Below the pieces are notes generated by a model. It did not search any database, was not told the DNA's origin, and was given only the letters and a program-made list of their open reading frames with translations. A program made the translations under genes and the position numbers. From Anthoceros angustus (Eukaryota > Streptophyta > Anthocerotopsida > Anthocerotales > Anthocerotaceae): a DNA stretch of 64,000 bases. Numbering within the stretch: the first letter of the stretch is position 1; each line of letters opens with the position of its first letter. The stretch is from NCBI GenBank assembly GCA_010909165.1, contig MU008174.1:124001-188000 (forward strand), given 5' to 3'. Positions 51,994 through 62,957 of the stretch are shown one piece after another.

Positions 51994-53694
51994 ATCCTCT
52001 ATTTCTGAAGTTTCTAGAGGTTGTTTTCCGTTTAGTTTTAAGTTAACATAACTCTCTATCTCTCTTGGATAGTTTCTCATTGGAAAGTTCAAATGCCTCA
52101 AAAAACGTTTCTTATCCATGAAATATCCTCGGGCTATGATGCTACAATCGTAAGCTATAGCTGCCTCAATACCTGTTTTAAAGTTTCCAATTAACTCTCT
52201 TTTCCCATTTCTACCATCTACATGGACGTATGTATAATAAGAAGCGGGTACTTCATTCGCCTTGGTATAAATGCCAATAAGTCCATCTAGCTTTCTCTTC
52301 TTTTCTAGAAAGATATCTGTATCCTGTGATAGTAGGTACGTGCGATAGTCTGTCCAATTGGTTATGGCTTGCATATCAGGGTGACACATATCTGCCAAAT
52401 ACGTTACGGGCGCAAAATTGAAATCTATTACATGCCCGAATGAGAGCCCACAAAGATACATCTTTAGCTTCATTCTATCCACTTGTTGTGCAACCCAAAT
52501 CGGATTGTTTTTGGACCCTCCCAAATATATTTGTCTTCCCCTTTTTTCCCTTTTCCGAGTTTTAGTGGTTAAATTGATACTTGTAGCCTTCTCATCCATA
52601 TTCTTTTGTGCATCAAGAGTATTTTTTTCGTTTGGATTGGCTGTCATCTGTGCTTCGTTAATCCAAATTTGACCATCATAGATTTTTGTTTTTTTGTGTT
52701 GTGTCACCCCATGAAAATCAGCTTTCCATCGTGAAGAGTGACCAACTCTTGCTTGGCCAAATTTTACCATGTTTTCAAGGTCTTCCTTTGTAGGACATGT
52801 CTTCAAAAAATCTCCTTCATTATTTTTCATAGAATATCCAAGTAATGTCCAAGCTTCAAGAGTGCTCATAATTTTGGATAGCATTTCGACTATGATCAAA
52901 TCTTGTGACATTTCATATGATGCATTATAAGAAGAAGATTCTTTGTCATCCTTGTCAGAACTCTTTTCCTTTGATGTACTCATATGTGATTCTTGCATGT
53001 TTGAAGCTACCATTCCCAAACCATCGACATGTCTTATTTCTAGGTATGAAGGTTGAAGATTCATATACGAAACATCAGGACACATTTCCTCTATTAGGCA
53101 ATTATTATAAATCGATACCTCTTCATGACATTGTGATGACATAGTTGTGGTGAAATCTCCCTCTGCAAGTGCAGCATTTGCGGATTGACCATGATCCCCT
53201 TCTTCTAAAGTTCCATGAATGTATGGTAGTGAAGGGTTATATGCTCCTGCATCTGCGTCCTTGCATTGATCTAGTTGCTCGTCTCCTTGTCCAAAAAAAA
53301 GAACAAGAAGTAGATTTTCATCAAGTTGTGACAAGAAAGAAGTGTTAGAATATACAGGTACATCCTCTGTCATGTCTTGCCCTGAATTACCAAAGACATT
53401 GGAAGTTGGCAATGGAGGCAACGATTCGAGCACCAGATCCACATGATTATCCTCTTCTTCAGATGGCAATGGACTTGATAAGTTTAAATATGTACTCCAC
53501 TCTTCTTCTTGGAGCATCAAATTTGTATTATTATCCTTTTCAAAGTTTGTATCTTGCACCTTACAACTTTCATACTCATGGTTATTTAAATAGTATTTTG
53601 GAGGTACAATATATGTTGTTTCTCTTCCTTCACCAATATTCTTATCGATGGAATCATGTACGGTCCTTAAACTTGGAGATGAACTTATATCCAT
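51991..53694 (-). CDS. divergent AP2-like protein, 567 aa, intronless
   Basis: ATG at 53694 (MDISSSPSLRTVHD). An upstream in-frame extension to 53754 lacks an ATG. The first 300 residues are Ser/Glu/Asp-rich and look disordered. Around residue 385, RGRQIYLGG matches the core of the first AP2 repeat in ANT/PLT-type factors. After a linker (NWTDYRTYLLSQ), residues 472-541 resemble a second AP2 domain: VDGRNGKRELIGNF, GIEAAIAYDCSIIARGYF and LNFPMRNYPREIE, with the usual EAA-AYD helix. Many normally invariant residues (such as the WxARIG strand) are replaced and there are no introns, unlike most double-AP2 genes. It could be a fast-evolving AP2 factor or a homing-endonuclease-related AP2-domain protein. 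DNA-binding transcription factor in the nucleus is the likeliest role. Confidence 0.5.
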   Translation of the reverse strand: MDISSSPSLRTVHDSIDKNIGEGRETTYIVPPKYYLNNHEYESCKVQDTNFEKDNNTNLMLQEEEWSTYLNLSSPLPSEEEDNHVDLVLESLPPLPTSNVFGNSGQDMTEDVPVYSNTSFLSQLDENLLLVLFFGQGDEQLDQCKDADAGAYNPSLPYIHGTLEEGDHGQSANAALAEGDFTTTMSSQCHEEVSIYNNCLIEEMCPDVSYMNLQPSYLEIRHVDGLGMVASNMQESHMSTSKEKSSDKDDKESSSYNASYEMSQDLIIVEMLSKIMSTLEAWTLLGYSMKNNEGDFLKTCPTKEDLENMVKFGQARVGHSSRWKADFHGVTQHKKTKIYDGQIWINEAQMTANPNEKNTLDAQKNMDEKATSINLTTKTRKREKRGRQIYLGGSKNNPIWVAQQVDRMKLKMYLCGLSFGHVIDFNFAPVTYLADMCHPDMQAITNWTDYRTYLLSQDTDIFLEKKRKLDGLIGIYTKANEVPASYYTYVHVDGRNGKRELIGNFKTGIEAAIAYDCSIIARGYFMDKKRFLRHLNFPMRNYPREIESYVNLKLNGKQPLETSEIED

Positions 53695-54464
53695 TTTAGT
53701 ACAAGACTGCTGCCCATTAAAACTGTAACTATAATAAGAACGTGACTTTATCAAATGTGACTATACAGAAAATTTACTATACATCCTATACATATTGTAA
53801 AAAAAGACAATGTGTACCATGCAAGTTAGAAGGCTACGTGTTCGATATCTCACTCCAGATCAGAAGGTTGTGTGTTCAATATCTGACTCCAGATCAAAAG
53901 GTTGCGTGCTTGATTCACGTCGGGTCCATTTCGATTTTAGGTGTTTTTTCTTCTTTCTCTGAGGAATGAGCCAATTAATGTTTGCATTCAAATTCTTATC
54001 AAGTTAGATCCAAAAATTTGTAAACTATTGTAACAATTTGCGAAAAAATTTACATACCAGATTTTAAACACTTTGCACTACACTATTTATGTCAAATCAC
54101 TAGTAAGTGATTGTTTGCAAACTATGTGAGATCACAAATAAATAGGTCATCTAAATGACATAAAAACATCACAAATAAGTGATTGTAAACGTGTAGACTA
54201 TGAGAGATCACAAATAAATGCATCATTGAAACGACATATATAGACTACAAGAATGCCATATATCGAGAGTCAAATTACAAAAAATGTCATATCTAAGTTA
54301 TATACTTTTCGAATGTGAAGATCTTGTTCAAACATATAGATTTGTGTACATATGTCTATATATTGTGTACTTAAGATAAACTTGATAGTTTATCCTTGAA
54401 TTACAAAGATAATCTACTAAATATATAAACAAGCGTTTTACGAGAATGAGATTATTCCTTGTAG
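53695..54464. other. AT-rich upstream region
   Basis: No gene apart from the tRNA-Trp-like remnant. Repeated words such as gatcacaaataaat occur at about 54130 and 54210. Confidence 0.45.
53819..53928 (+). ncRNA. tRNA-Trp(CCA)-derived 3'-half remnant in three tandem copies
   Basis: The last copy, ctgactccagatcaaaaggt followed by tgcgtgcttgattcacgtcg and ggtcca, closely matches the anticodon-to-acceptor half of plant tRNA-Trp (anticodon CCA in actCCAgat). Two earlier copies of about 35 bp (gatcagaaggttgtgtgttc; agttagaaggctacgtgttc) precede it. The 5' half, including the D arm, is missing, so this is not a functional tRNA gene. Confidence 0.7.
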
Positions 54465-54506
54465 TTTTTGTATGGTAGCAACTAAGTAGTTGCTACCATA
54501 CAAAAA
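54465..54506. repeat. perfect 20-bp inverted repeat with 2-nt loop
   Basis: tttttgtatggtagcaacta, then ag, then tagttgctaccatacaaaaa. All 20 bases pair. The loop is too small for an RNA hairpin of normal geometry, so at the DNA level it is best seen as a near-palindrome. Confidence 0.95.
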
Positions 54507-55307
54507 GACTATGAAGGGAAACATGGCGGTGCAACTGCCGTGAAGGAAAATGTGGCCGACAAGCGTGAATGAAAGATAAATATGCAACCCACACCAACAA
54601 ACTCTATGGCGAAATCCCATGTATTTAAAAATCACACCCTGTCAGCATAGAAGAAGAAGAAGAATTTTATTCTCATTTTACATTCTCACTCGACATTCTA
54701 TAGCTCGTCCATTTTGGATAGAAGTGTCAACGAGTTTGTCTATCTCAAGCGAGGCTCGTCTTCAGAATTTAGCAGCATCGGTAGCAAGACCTACTCACGA
54801 AGTCACTTGATCACCAAAAAGCCTGCAGGTGTGAGACCATATGTTTTCGACATTGATACACAAGGGTAGAACTTGGGATAGATAAACTCGACCAGCCAAG
54901 GCCAGGTTTGGGAGCTGAACATCATCCATTACTCTGTTACCGACTTCCAACAAGCTCGTCTTCACAACCATAGTATCAGTCACGCCTTGACTTTTGAACT
55001 GTATCCAACCAAGCAAAGCGTGTCAGGCACCAATGTTGTGATCCCTCCCCAACGACCAAGACAGTCACAGTGCGACTAGCCGTCTAGCGCTTTGCATGGA
55101 CTGAGGCCGCTATCGATTGCAGTAAGTACAACCTAGAGGTTGTTGATACTCCTCACCCTGACAATGCGTGCGAGATGTTCATTCCATGCACCATAAGATA
55201 CTAGGGATGGAATGGTTTCAGCTATGAAGTCTAAGGAGGACGACACATAGGATAACAAATCCAGAAAGTGTCCTACTCGTGATGAGACGAAAGAAGAGCT
55301 TCGGAGA
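54507..55307. other. gene-free stretch
   Basis: No supportable gene. Plus-strand sequence has short protein-like runs interrupted by stops. Confidence 0.35.
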
Positions 55308-55530
55308 ATGTGGAGGCGTCAAGCGCATCAAGCTCCATCCTCTTTGGAACTGCATCTGGTTATTTGCCAGCTTTCATAGTTGGAGGCGTCTTTGAGAATG
55401 TCGGACAGCTAGCTGCATGCGCACTTGTAAAAATAGGCGGCGGATCACTAGACCGAGGTATCAATTGTTCCGCCACACCTCTATCAAATGGGACCTTCAC
55501 TCACTGCAATGTGAACGAGGAAGAGGTAAG
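55308..55530 (-). pseudogene. GRAS gene fragment, inverted
   Basis: The minus strand matches the plus-strand GRAS gene at about 59199-59423 (for example tttgatagaggtgtggcg, then tgatccgccgcctatttt) with many substitutions and small indels. It covers only part of the N-terminal region of exon 1 and is broken by an in-frame stop (CAAATAA). The plus-strand frame at 55310-55747 is its shadow. Confidence 0.88.
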
Positions 55531-55739
55531 ATATTTTTCCGATTTATCTTTTTTTCCTCAATTGTTAGTGACAAAACTATATTTTTCAATCCTTTCTCGA
55601 CCAACTTCTCCGAGAGTTTTCTCACTTGATTGTCAAAATCCTGCATCATTTTGGCGATATAATTGCAAATTTCCTCCCGTGTATGGTGTTCAAGGAGGAG
55701 GGAGGGTTGGCTGCCCATCTCAAGCTCTTAATAAGAGCA

Positions 55740-56105
55740 GTGGATAATATCCACTGCTAGATTGAAGGAGCTCATAGAGAAAGAGCATACCATTCTGCAT
55801 AACGATGAGTTGAATCTCATGTAGTCGTCCAAAAGGGAGCGCAGACGCCTGCCCGATGTTGAGTATCTACCACGACGGAGGACACTATTTGGGGAGGTAA
55901 CCGTAAGAGCTATTCGATTTGAGGAGAATTTGAAAAAAATGTACCATGAGTATTTTGAACGTCTGCCAAGGTAGGATGACTTGGTTGCTGATGTGAAGTT
56001 GCTTTCGAACGAGGAGTTGATGGAAATGTTGGAAGCGGAGAAGAGAATTCTGAAACAAAATCGGGCGTGTGAGAGTGCGACAGAGCCGGTAAGTTCTTAC
56101 GCTTG
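55740..56105 (+). pseudogene. unknown decayed coding fragment
   Basis: The plus strand shows protein-like runs in one frame, such as LKELIEKEHTILHNDEL, then RAIRFEENLKKMYHEYFERL, then LSNEELMEMLEAEKRILK, separated by TAG stops at about 55820 and 55973. It is Lys/Glu-rich and helical. Family not recognised; possibly the remains of a mobile-element gene. Confidence 0.4.
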
Positions 56106-57089
56106 ATCATGCCAGCGAAAGCATTGAGCAAGATGGGCTCCAGCGCCCCTCACTTGAGAACATTTAAAATGTTTAAGATGTTGAATACAGTCTTAGTTTT
56201 ATAGAATTATAGGAACCCTTCAGGATTATGGCTTACGAATTCGGATACAAAAGCATGTCTCACGTCTCGTGGTCTCACACATGGGGAAACAGATCACATC
56301 ACCTGCCATGGCTGATAGCTCTGGGCTTGTGTGGCAAGTAGGTGAGAGTAAGGGTAGGATTAGAGTCAGGGGAGATAGGGTGCAGCACCTTCTGAGGTTA
56401 ACATATTTTATGAAGCAGCGGAATATGTAAGAGGGGGCATATGGCCCTATTATCCGTGGAAGTGACGTTCTGTTGAGTTTAAAAAACCATCTTTAACAAT
56501 ATAGCATTGAAAATGACATGAAAACAAAGGGGTTCTCATCCTAGGAACACATTGTTTTAAGGGTTCGAGTAGTCAAGAAGGGACCAAAGTTAACACATAT
56601 TTGGTTTTAACATCGTTTTGATGCCCACCGCATGTCACCTTCAGTGTAGGGGCACATTAGCTTGTAAAGACGGTCACACTTTTTGTGCGGTGTCAAATTT
56701 GCCATACCAACCCCCCTCCAACCAAGAAGATGCGGAGAGAAATGAGAATTTAACTCGTGTGTTCCAACCCTTTCTGTTTTGGGAAGTGGCAGCAAAATCT
56801 CACACAAGGGGCTTTGTATATTCCGCCACTTCATAAAATATGGTGTTAAGAACTACAAGAGGTAGTACAAGCCTAGGCAATCTACCATTGCCACGACAAG
56901 AGGAAGAGGACAAGTACAAGTTTTCGAGGATGCCACCTATTTATGAATGTATCCACCTTAGCTTGAGATGCCAAATCAGATGTTGAGTTATATAGCTTGA
57001 TTCACCTTAAGTATTTATGATATTGCGTAATGCTGTATAATAAGGCTTAAGAAAGCCAACTTGCTTGAGACTTAAGAAAGTTGTTAATA
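56106..57089. other. gene-free stretch
   Basis: No gene, RNA or clear repeat seen. Confidence 0.4.
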
Positions 57090-57776
57090 ATTAAGCTCAA
57101 CACCTGGCTGAGGCAGAAGCTTTGCTGGAGAGCATGCCATTCAAAGACAACCCAGTCGGGTGGAAATCTCTGCTCAGTGCATGCAAAATTCATGGTGATG
57201 TAGAGTGTGGAGCCTCAAGAGGGTTCTACATATGTGCTTATGTAGGGTATCTATGCAAACGCCAACAGGTGGGAGGATGTGGATATGATAGAAAGTTCCA
57301 AAAAATCTGCCGGTGCTTTCAAGAAGCCAGCTAGGACTTGGATTCAAATAAACAGCAAGGTTCATGAGTTTGTTGTGGGTGAAGACAGGGATGACGTTTC
57401 GTACAAGCTAAGGAGTTTGAACCTGCGGCTGAAAGAGGAGGGCCATGGGGCACCCCATTCCGTCCCTGGGGCCTGCGATTGTGTTGCTGCAATCACCTAC
57501 CCATACAGAGTTAGTACTGAAGCCAATATGTGACAAGGAGAAGGAGGATGCATTGTGTGGCCAGGCAGAGAAATTAGCACTTGCTTATGGTCTCCTGAAT
57601 ACGCCAGAGGGTATACCCTAAGTGATCACGAAAAATCTCCAGATGTGTAATGACTATCACAATGGTACCAAGATCCTTTCCAAAATTGAGAGGCATAAGA
57701 TTGTTGTGAGAGATGCACACCGCATTCACCATTTCAAGGATGGGGTTTGCTCATGTGAAGATTCTCGTCGACAAAG
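57090..57776 (+). pseudogene. DYW-PPR pseudogene, C-terminal part
   Basis: Begins in the last PPR/E region (GWKSLLSACKIHGDVECG) and runs through KKSAGAFKKPARTWIQINSK and SYKLRSLNLRLKEEG to the deaminase. The frame changes near 57230 and 57470, and a TAA replaces a codon near 57619. Active-site His is Gln (CGQAEKLALAYG), the C-x-x-C-H zinc motif reads CNDYH, and the end is CSCEDSR. These changes would abolish zinc binding. It is related to the two PPR genes 15 kb upstream but not a recent copy of either. The PPR tract and N-terminus are absent. Confidence 0.9.
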
Positions 57777-58822
57777 TTTGAAGTATTACAGACATCATCC
57801 GCGCATTGGAACGATGGGCATCCGGCCTGATAGGTTTGACATCGTGTTCTCCTATCCACTATCATGCACTTGTGGGTCCTTTGTATACTAGTAGCGTCTA
57901 TGCATCTAGCTAGGGGTTCAAAACGAATTTGGTAGTTTATATGTTTATATAGTTTGTTTTTATGCGTAACATTACTTATTATATTTTTATTATAATCCCA
58001 ATATTTCAACCAGAATTGATAACCTCAACAAACCCCCACTTGCCGTTTCGAGGTTCAACTAGAATGGATAGATCGACCGGTTGAAAGGTTGGTCACAAAA
58101 AAGCAGGTTGGAGGAGGCATGGAGACTGGAGGCTGGGCCGCCTTGGCCGCTGGCGCGCTAGGCATGTGAATGGAGCAGGTTTTAGCGAGAGACGGTTAAT
58201 ATGTACGTCGTGCACGTGTGCAGGCAGCATCTGCTGGAGGTGTGACGACAAATTCAAGCGCCAGGGCCTTCGGCTTGCGGACCGCAAGTGCACCAGGGCC
58301 GCAACGGAACCACAGCTCAGGTCCACCCGAGCCCGTCGCATTCACACCTCCAGAATCTCACACCTCGTCGTGTTTCGCCACGTGGACACTGAGCCGGAAA
58401 CTTGCCCTTTCGCTTGACTTGCCGGTTTTGCCTTGCCCGGCCGAGCGACCGAGCGATCACGGCCAGCGACGTGCTCGCCTGCGACTTCCTCCAGCCACTT
58501 GCACAATCTTTGTCTGCAAGGAGCATGTCTGGCCTTGATGCTGGCCGGAGGCGGGTAGGTGACGGATTCGCCTCTGTCTGTGCGTGAGATTTGAGCTTCC
58601 GCTGGAAGGAATCGAGCTGGTGAAGCCTCGCTTCTGTTGCATCACTGCACGCCGGGTCGGATTGAATGCAGCAGCGGCAGGACACGGTTTATGTCAGGCG
58701 GTGTCATGGTGTGGTCTAGGCGCCGGGAGGAATGCTCGGTTCTCTGCTCCACTGTGCCGGACCTCGCCAGGAGCAAGCTGAAAGGCTAGAGCGTTTGAAG
58801 AGGAAGTTTCATCCTCTGAAGA
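57777..58822. other. spacer and 5' region of the GRAS gene
   Basis: Overlapping open frames on both strands at 58166-58781 have no recognisable protein content. The interval probably includes the GRAS promoter and 5' UTR, with several short upstream ORFs. Confidence 0.4.
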
Positions 58823-61800
58823 ATGCAGGACTCCATGTGCGGGAGCTTGGCCCCTGTGAAGAAGCTCCCGGGAGTGGTGCGCTGCAGCAGCGGCTCATTT
58901 GAAGATGTGCAGGACGCTCTGGCCCCTAAGGCGGCTTGGAACGGGAGCAGCAGCGGGTCGGACCTGGCGGAATCGGACGTCATGCTGTTGGACGACGGGT
59001 TGGAGAGCTCCAGTCTGTCGCGCTGGATCGACGAGTTGATACATGAGCCGGCAGGGGAGCCCGCGGGGGCGGGAACGGTATTGGAGACCGAGGGAGAGGA
59101 ATTTACATGCAGTCTTTCTGGATCGGAGGCGCCCGAGGCCTATGTGGATGCTGTTGCAGCGGATTTGATCAACGACATTTCTCCTGAGAAAGCATCTTCC
59201 TCGTCTGCGTTGGAGGCGCCGTTTGATAGAGGTGTGGCGCAGCAGCTTATACCTCGGTCCGGTGATCCGCCGCCTATTTTTGCGAGTGCGCACGCAGCTC
59301 TGTCCGACATTCTCAAGAGACTGACACCTCCGACTATGAAGGCCGGCGAATTCCCGAATGCGTTTCCCGGGAGCACGGAGTTCGATGCGCTTGACGTCGT
59401 CAAATCAGGGCTCGGACGCACAAGATCAGCCTCCAGTGCTCTCTTCTCCACACATGTGCAGGAGGACGAAGTGTCCGCTTCGTCGCGGAAGCAAATACGA
59501 ATAGGTGGCCAGCACAAGCAAGTGGAGTTCAATCTCAGCTCCTATTCTCCTGAAAGGAGCCTTACTCAGACCTGGCCAGTTCCTAAAGGCAGGATATCTG
59601 GTGCTGGTGCTGGTGCTGCGGCGTCGTCAAAACTAGCTGGCACCTCTTTTCTTGTTAGTGGAAGTAGGTCAGGCATCCTATCTCCTCAATCACCTCCACG
59701 CTCTCCGAAGCTCTTCTTTGCCCCGTCGGATCCCTTCATGAGTAGTGCAGTTCCCTTTGTGAGTAGTACACTTCTGGATTTGTCATCCTATGCGTCGTCC
59801 TCCATAGACTCCATGGCTGAAACCATTGCAGGACCTTTCTCCTCTTGTCCCTTCAATCAGCAATTTCAGTTCAGCTCTGGCGTTTTGGACGGCTCCGGAA
59901 TTAGGTCTAAAATCAAGTGGGGATCAGTCCCTTCAGGTGAGACTTTGAAGGATTTGCCTTGTGAATGTGATCTCTATGTGGCAATTGCAGGCCATTCAAG
60001 TCTAACGGACAACAACGCAGGTTTCAACTGCAATCCACCTCCTTTCAAGTCCTCGAACTTGAGTCATACCGATCTCCCTGACGACGGGGAAGCCACCATT
60101 TCGGAGCCATACGCATGTGAGGCTATCGGCTCCGCGGACCCCTTCCAACAATCAGGTCTTAGCAAGGTGAGGCTTCGAAAGACTTGCTGCGGTTGATCGT
60201 GGTAATGTGTTCATTTCACTTTGTTAACAGCTATAGCCGCTGTTTCTCTTTCAGGACAAAGCTGAACCACAGGCCCAGAACGGGCTGAGAATCATCCAGC
60301 TTCTGCTCGAATGTGCTGAAGCTGTTTCCAATTCTCAGACCTTACTGGCACAAGGGATTCTTTTACAGCTGAAAAAAATGGTCTCTCCCACGGGGGACTC
60401 GATGCAACGTGTTGCTGCCTGCTTCACTGAAGCTCTGAATTCTCGTCTGTCCAACACCGGATATCAGTCTTATGGGGCAATTCGTGCCTGTGACCGAGCT
60501 TCAAGCGAAGAGTTGCTAGCTGCTTACCAGATTCTGTATCAGGCCTGTCCCTACATCAAATTTGCTCACTTTACTTCTAATCAGGTGATATTCCATGCTG
60601 CTAACGTGAAGACTTCACCTTTTAATCCATGAGAATTGCTGTGATCAGACTGACCTCCCGGTACTGAACCACCGAGACTGTTGTACCATTGAAGGCAATA
60701 TTTGAGGCATTCGATGGGGAGACCAGAGTCCACATTCTGGACTTGGACATCCAACAAGGTTATCAATGGCCAGCTCTTATGCAAGCGCTGGCAGCAAGAC
60801 CAGAGGGGCCTCCAAGCTTGCGGATCACAGGTGTTGGAATTCCATTAGAGTCTGTACAAGAAACTGGTCAGTGGTGCTCGGCTAGGCCGATTGCTTTCCA
60901 CGTCCCAAGTCCTGTGAGACGAACCCCTCTCACCTTGAAGGACTTTCACTTGATTTACAGGAAAAAGGTTGTCAGAGCTCGCAGACTTCCTGCACATTCC
61001 CTTTGTTTTCCATGCTGTGGGCGAACGGTTGGAGGACGTTAAGGTGTGGCACTTGAACTGGCACCTGTTTCGTTTCTTTCCTGTGCACCATAGGCCCATA
61101 TGCAAAAGCTTAAAAGCAGATGGTGATCCCAGTTGTGTGGTGTTCATACTGGTTGGGGCAACTCTCAAGTAAACCATACTCCCTACTTCCAGGCATACAT
61201 GGTGCAATGCGGGAGCGGAGAAGCTTTGGCTGTGAATTCAGTGAATCGTCTACACAGACTTCTTGGCGACCAGCGCACGGTCAGTCCGCTGGTGGAAACG
61301 CTGCGCATGGTTTACGAACAGTCTCCAAAAGTTGTGACCTTGGCGGAACAAGAAGCAGCTCACAATGGGCAGGCTTTCTTGAGCCGGTTCTTGGAGGCAC
61401 TGCATTACTACTCCGCCATTTTTGACTCCTTAGATGCAACTCTTCCCAGGGTAAACATCAAAGATGCTTGCATTGATGAACTTCCTTTCAAGTCCGGCTC
61501 TCTTTCTCGCTCTAGCTGACATAATTTGCACTGTGTTGAAATTTCTCTGTTTGCCTTACCTTCCCACAGGCGAGCCCGGAGAGAGCAAAAGTGGAGCAGC
61601 TTATATTTGCTCGAGAGATCACAAATATCATTGCCTGTGAGGGAAATGAGCGCGTAGAGAGACATGAGAAGTTCGAGCGATGGGGAAGAATTATGGAAAG
61701 CGTTGGATTCAAGGGTACGTCCATGAGTGGCAAGGGCTTTGACCAATCAAGGGTTCTACTCGGGTTGTACCCCTGTGACGGATACACCTTGGTGCAAGAG

Positions 61801-61866
61801 AATGGCTGTCTGTTGTTGGGCTGGCAAGATCGGCCTGTTATTGGAGCATCTGCTTGGCATTGTTGA
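58823..61866 (+). CDS. GRAS-family transcription regulator (SCARECROW-like), 6 exons
   Basis: Plant-specific nuclear regulator. Exons: 58823-60166, 60255-60584, 60695-60866, 60961-61043, 61193-61450, 61570-61866; 2484 nt, 827 aa, phases consistent. Residues 1-448 (exon 1) are Ser/Pro/Ala-rich and probably disordered, with acidic patches ([15 protein letters not shown]). The GRAS domain starts at exon 2. First leucine-rich region: [23 protein letters not shown] motif: [15 protein letters not shown], with the typical [10 protein letters not shown] after it. Second leucine-rich region: [25 protein letters not shown]-like segment in exon 5: [38 protein letters not shown]. The VHIID block resembles SCR, but the C-terminus also resembles SCL types, so the subfamily is open. 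ATG at 58823 is the first in the long frame. An inverted fragment of exon 1 lies at 55308-55530. Confidence 0.95.
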
Positions 61867-62957
61867 TGCCGGCTATCTACCAACAGCGTCACGTGATCTT
61901 TTGTGAAGCACGGCACACTTCGTGAACGAATCCAGTTGCACTCTAGCTAAGTCTAACGTAAATGCCGTAAGACCACCAAGGATGCGCGTGATTCTGGGTG
62001 TGACTAATGTTCGGGACAACTTGAGTTTTCTACACTGCAATTCTGCCTGCTTTTCCGCATCTCATGCTGCCCTCCTCCAGGCTGCAAGATAGATAGAGTC
62101 GATTTATTAGAGATTCCTCTCATCCTGAAGGTCTCGCAGCAACACTGCATCCAAATGTGCTGGACGTACCAGAAACAAGGAGTGCAAAGGGGTCGGATGG
62201 TACATGCCCAAGTGTGCCACTCATGACGGGCTTAGGCAAATGTGGAGGTGGATTGAAAGAAGATTTGGACGACTGACCTCCACAGGTAAGGACTACAGTA
62301 TCTATTTCCACCAAGGACACGTGATGTCAGTTATCGTGACTCAAACCAGAAGCCAACCGGGAACAGTCAGCTCTGCGTAAGCAGATAGATATACTATGAC
62401 CGAAAGGGAGCTGCATTTGGAGTCAATTAATATATGGTTTTCACGGTAAAAAAACAATATGCGGTATCTACACACAGAATCGAAAGGTACATACTTTCAC
62501 TAAAAAGAAAGGTACATATGTACATAGTGGTCACTACGCATGTGCAGTAGCTGATCGTGCAAAGGCCAAGGAATCACGGCTGAAGTCGCGATTCCCTGGA
62601 AATCATGCACGTGAGGAGGTGTCAGACCACCAGCTACATATGTACCTGGCAACGCAATCCCTCTCACCAATCCTGAGCGGGAGCAGAAACTCTCTCAGTT
62701 CGGTTTTGATAGACCCAAGTTACAATGTCAAAACCGAACTATAGGTTCCGGTTTTAACATTTTCAAGGAAGAAGCCGCAACGCTCTTCAATCGAGCTGCA
62801 GCTTGCGAGAGTCTTTAACCTGCAAGGCAATGTGAAGATATCACCCACATGTGACCGGAAACCTCACAAGCTCTGATTGCAAACACCCGTCCTTGGAGGG
62901 AGGGTTCTCCTGTCATACAAGTTGTTCCTTTCCACTAAGAAGCGGAACCACCGCCTA
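61867..62957. other. GRAS 3' flank
   Basis: No gene. Contains a 13-bp inverted repeat (agttcggttttga ... tcaaaaccgaact) at 62697-62740. Confidence 0.5.

Noticed and set aside
53819-53928. A functional tRNA-Trp gene
   Set aside because: The acceptor 5' strand and D arm are absent and the T-loop has changes, so no cloverleaf can form.
54465-54506. Hairpin considered as a microRNA precursor
   Set aside because: A 2-nt loop and a 20-bp stem are too small for a plant precursor, and there is no mature/star arrangement.
55310-55747. 145-codon plus-strand frame
   Set aside because: Antisense of the inverted GRAS fragment. The parent gene shows that the other strand is the coding one.
61080-61192. 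Extra exon in the GRAS gene (reading PYMQKLKADG)
   Set aside because: Splicing directly from 61043 to 61193 keeps the frame and gives the expected GRAS sequence. The extra exon would need a weak donor and adds no conserved residues.
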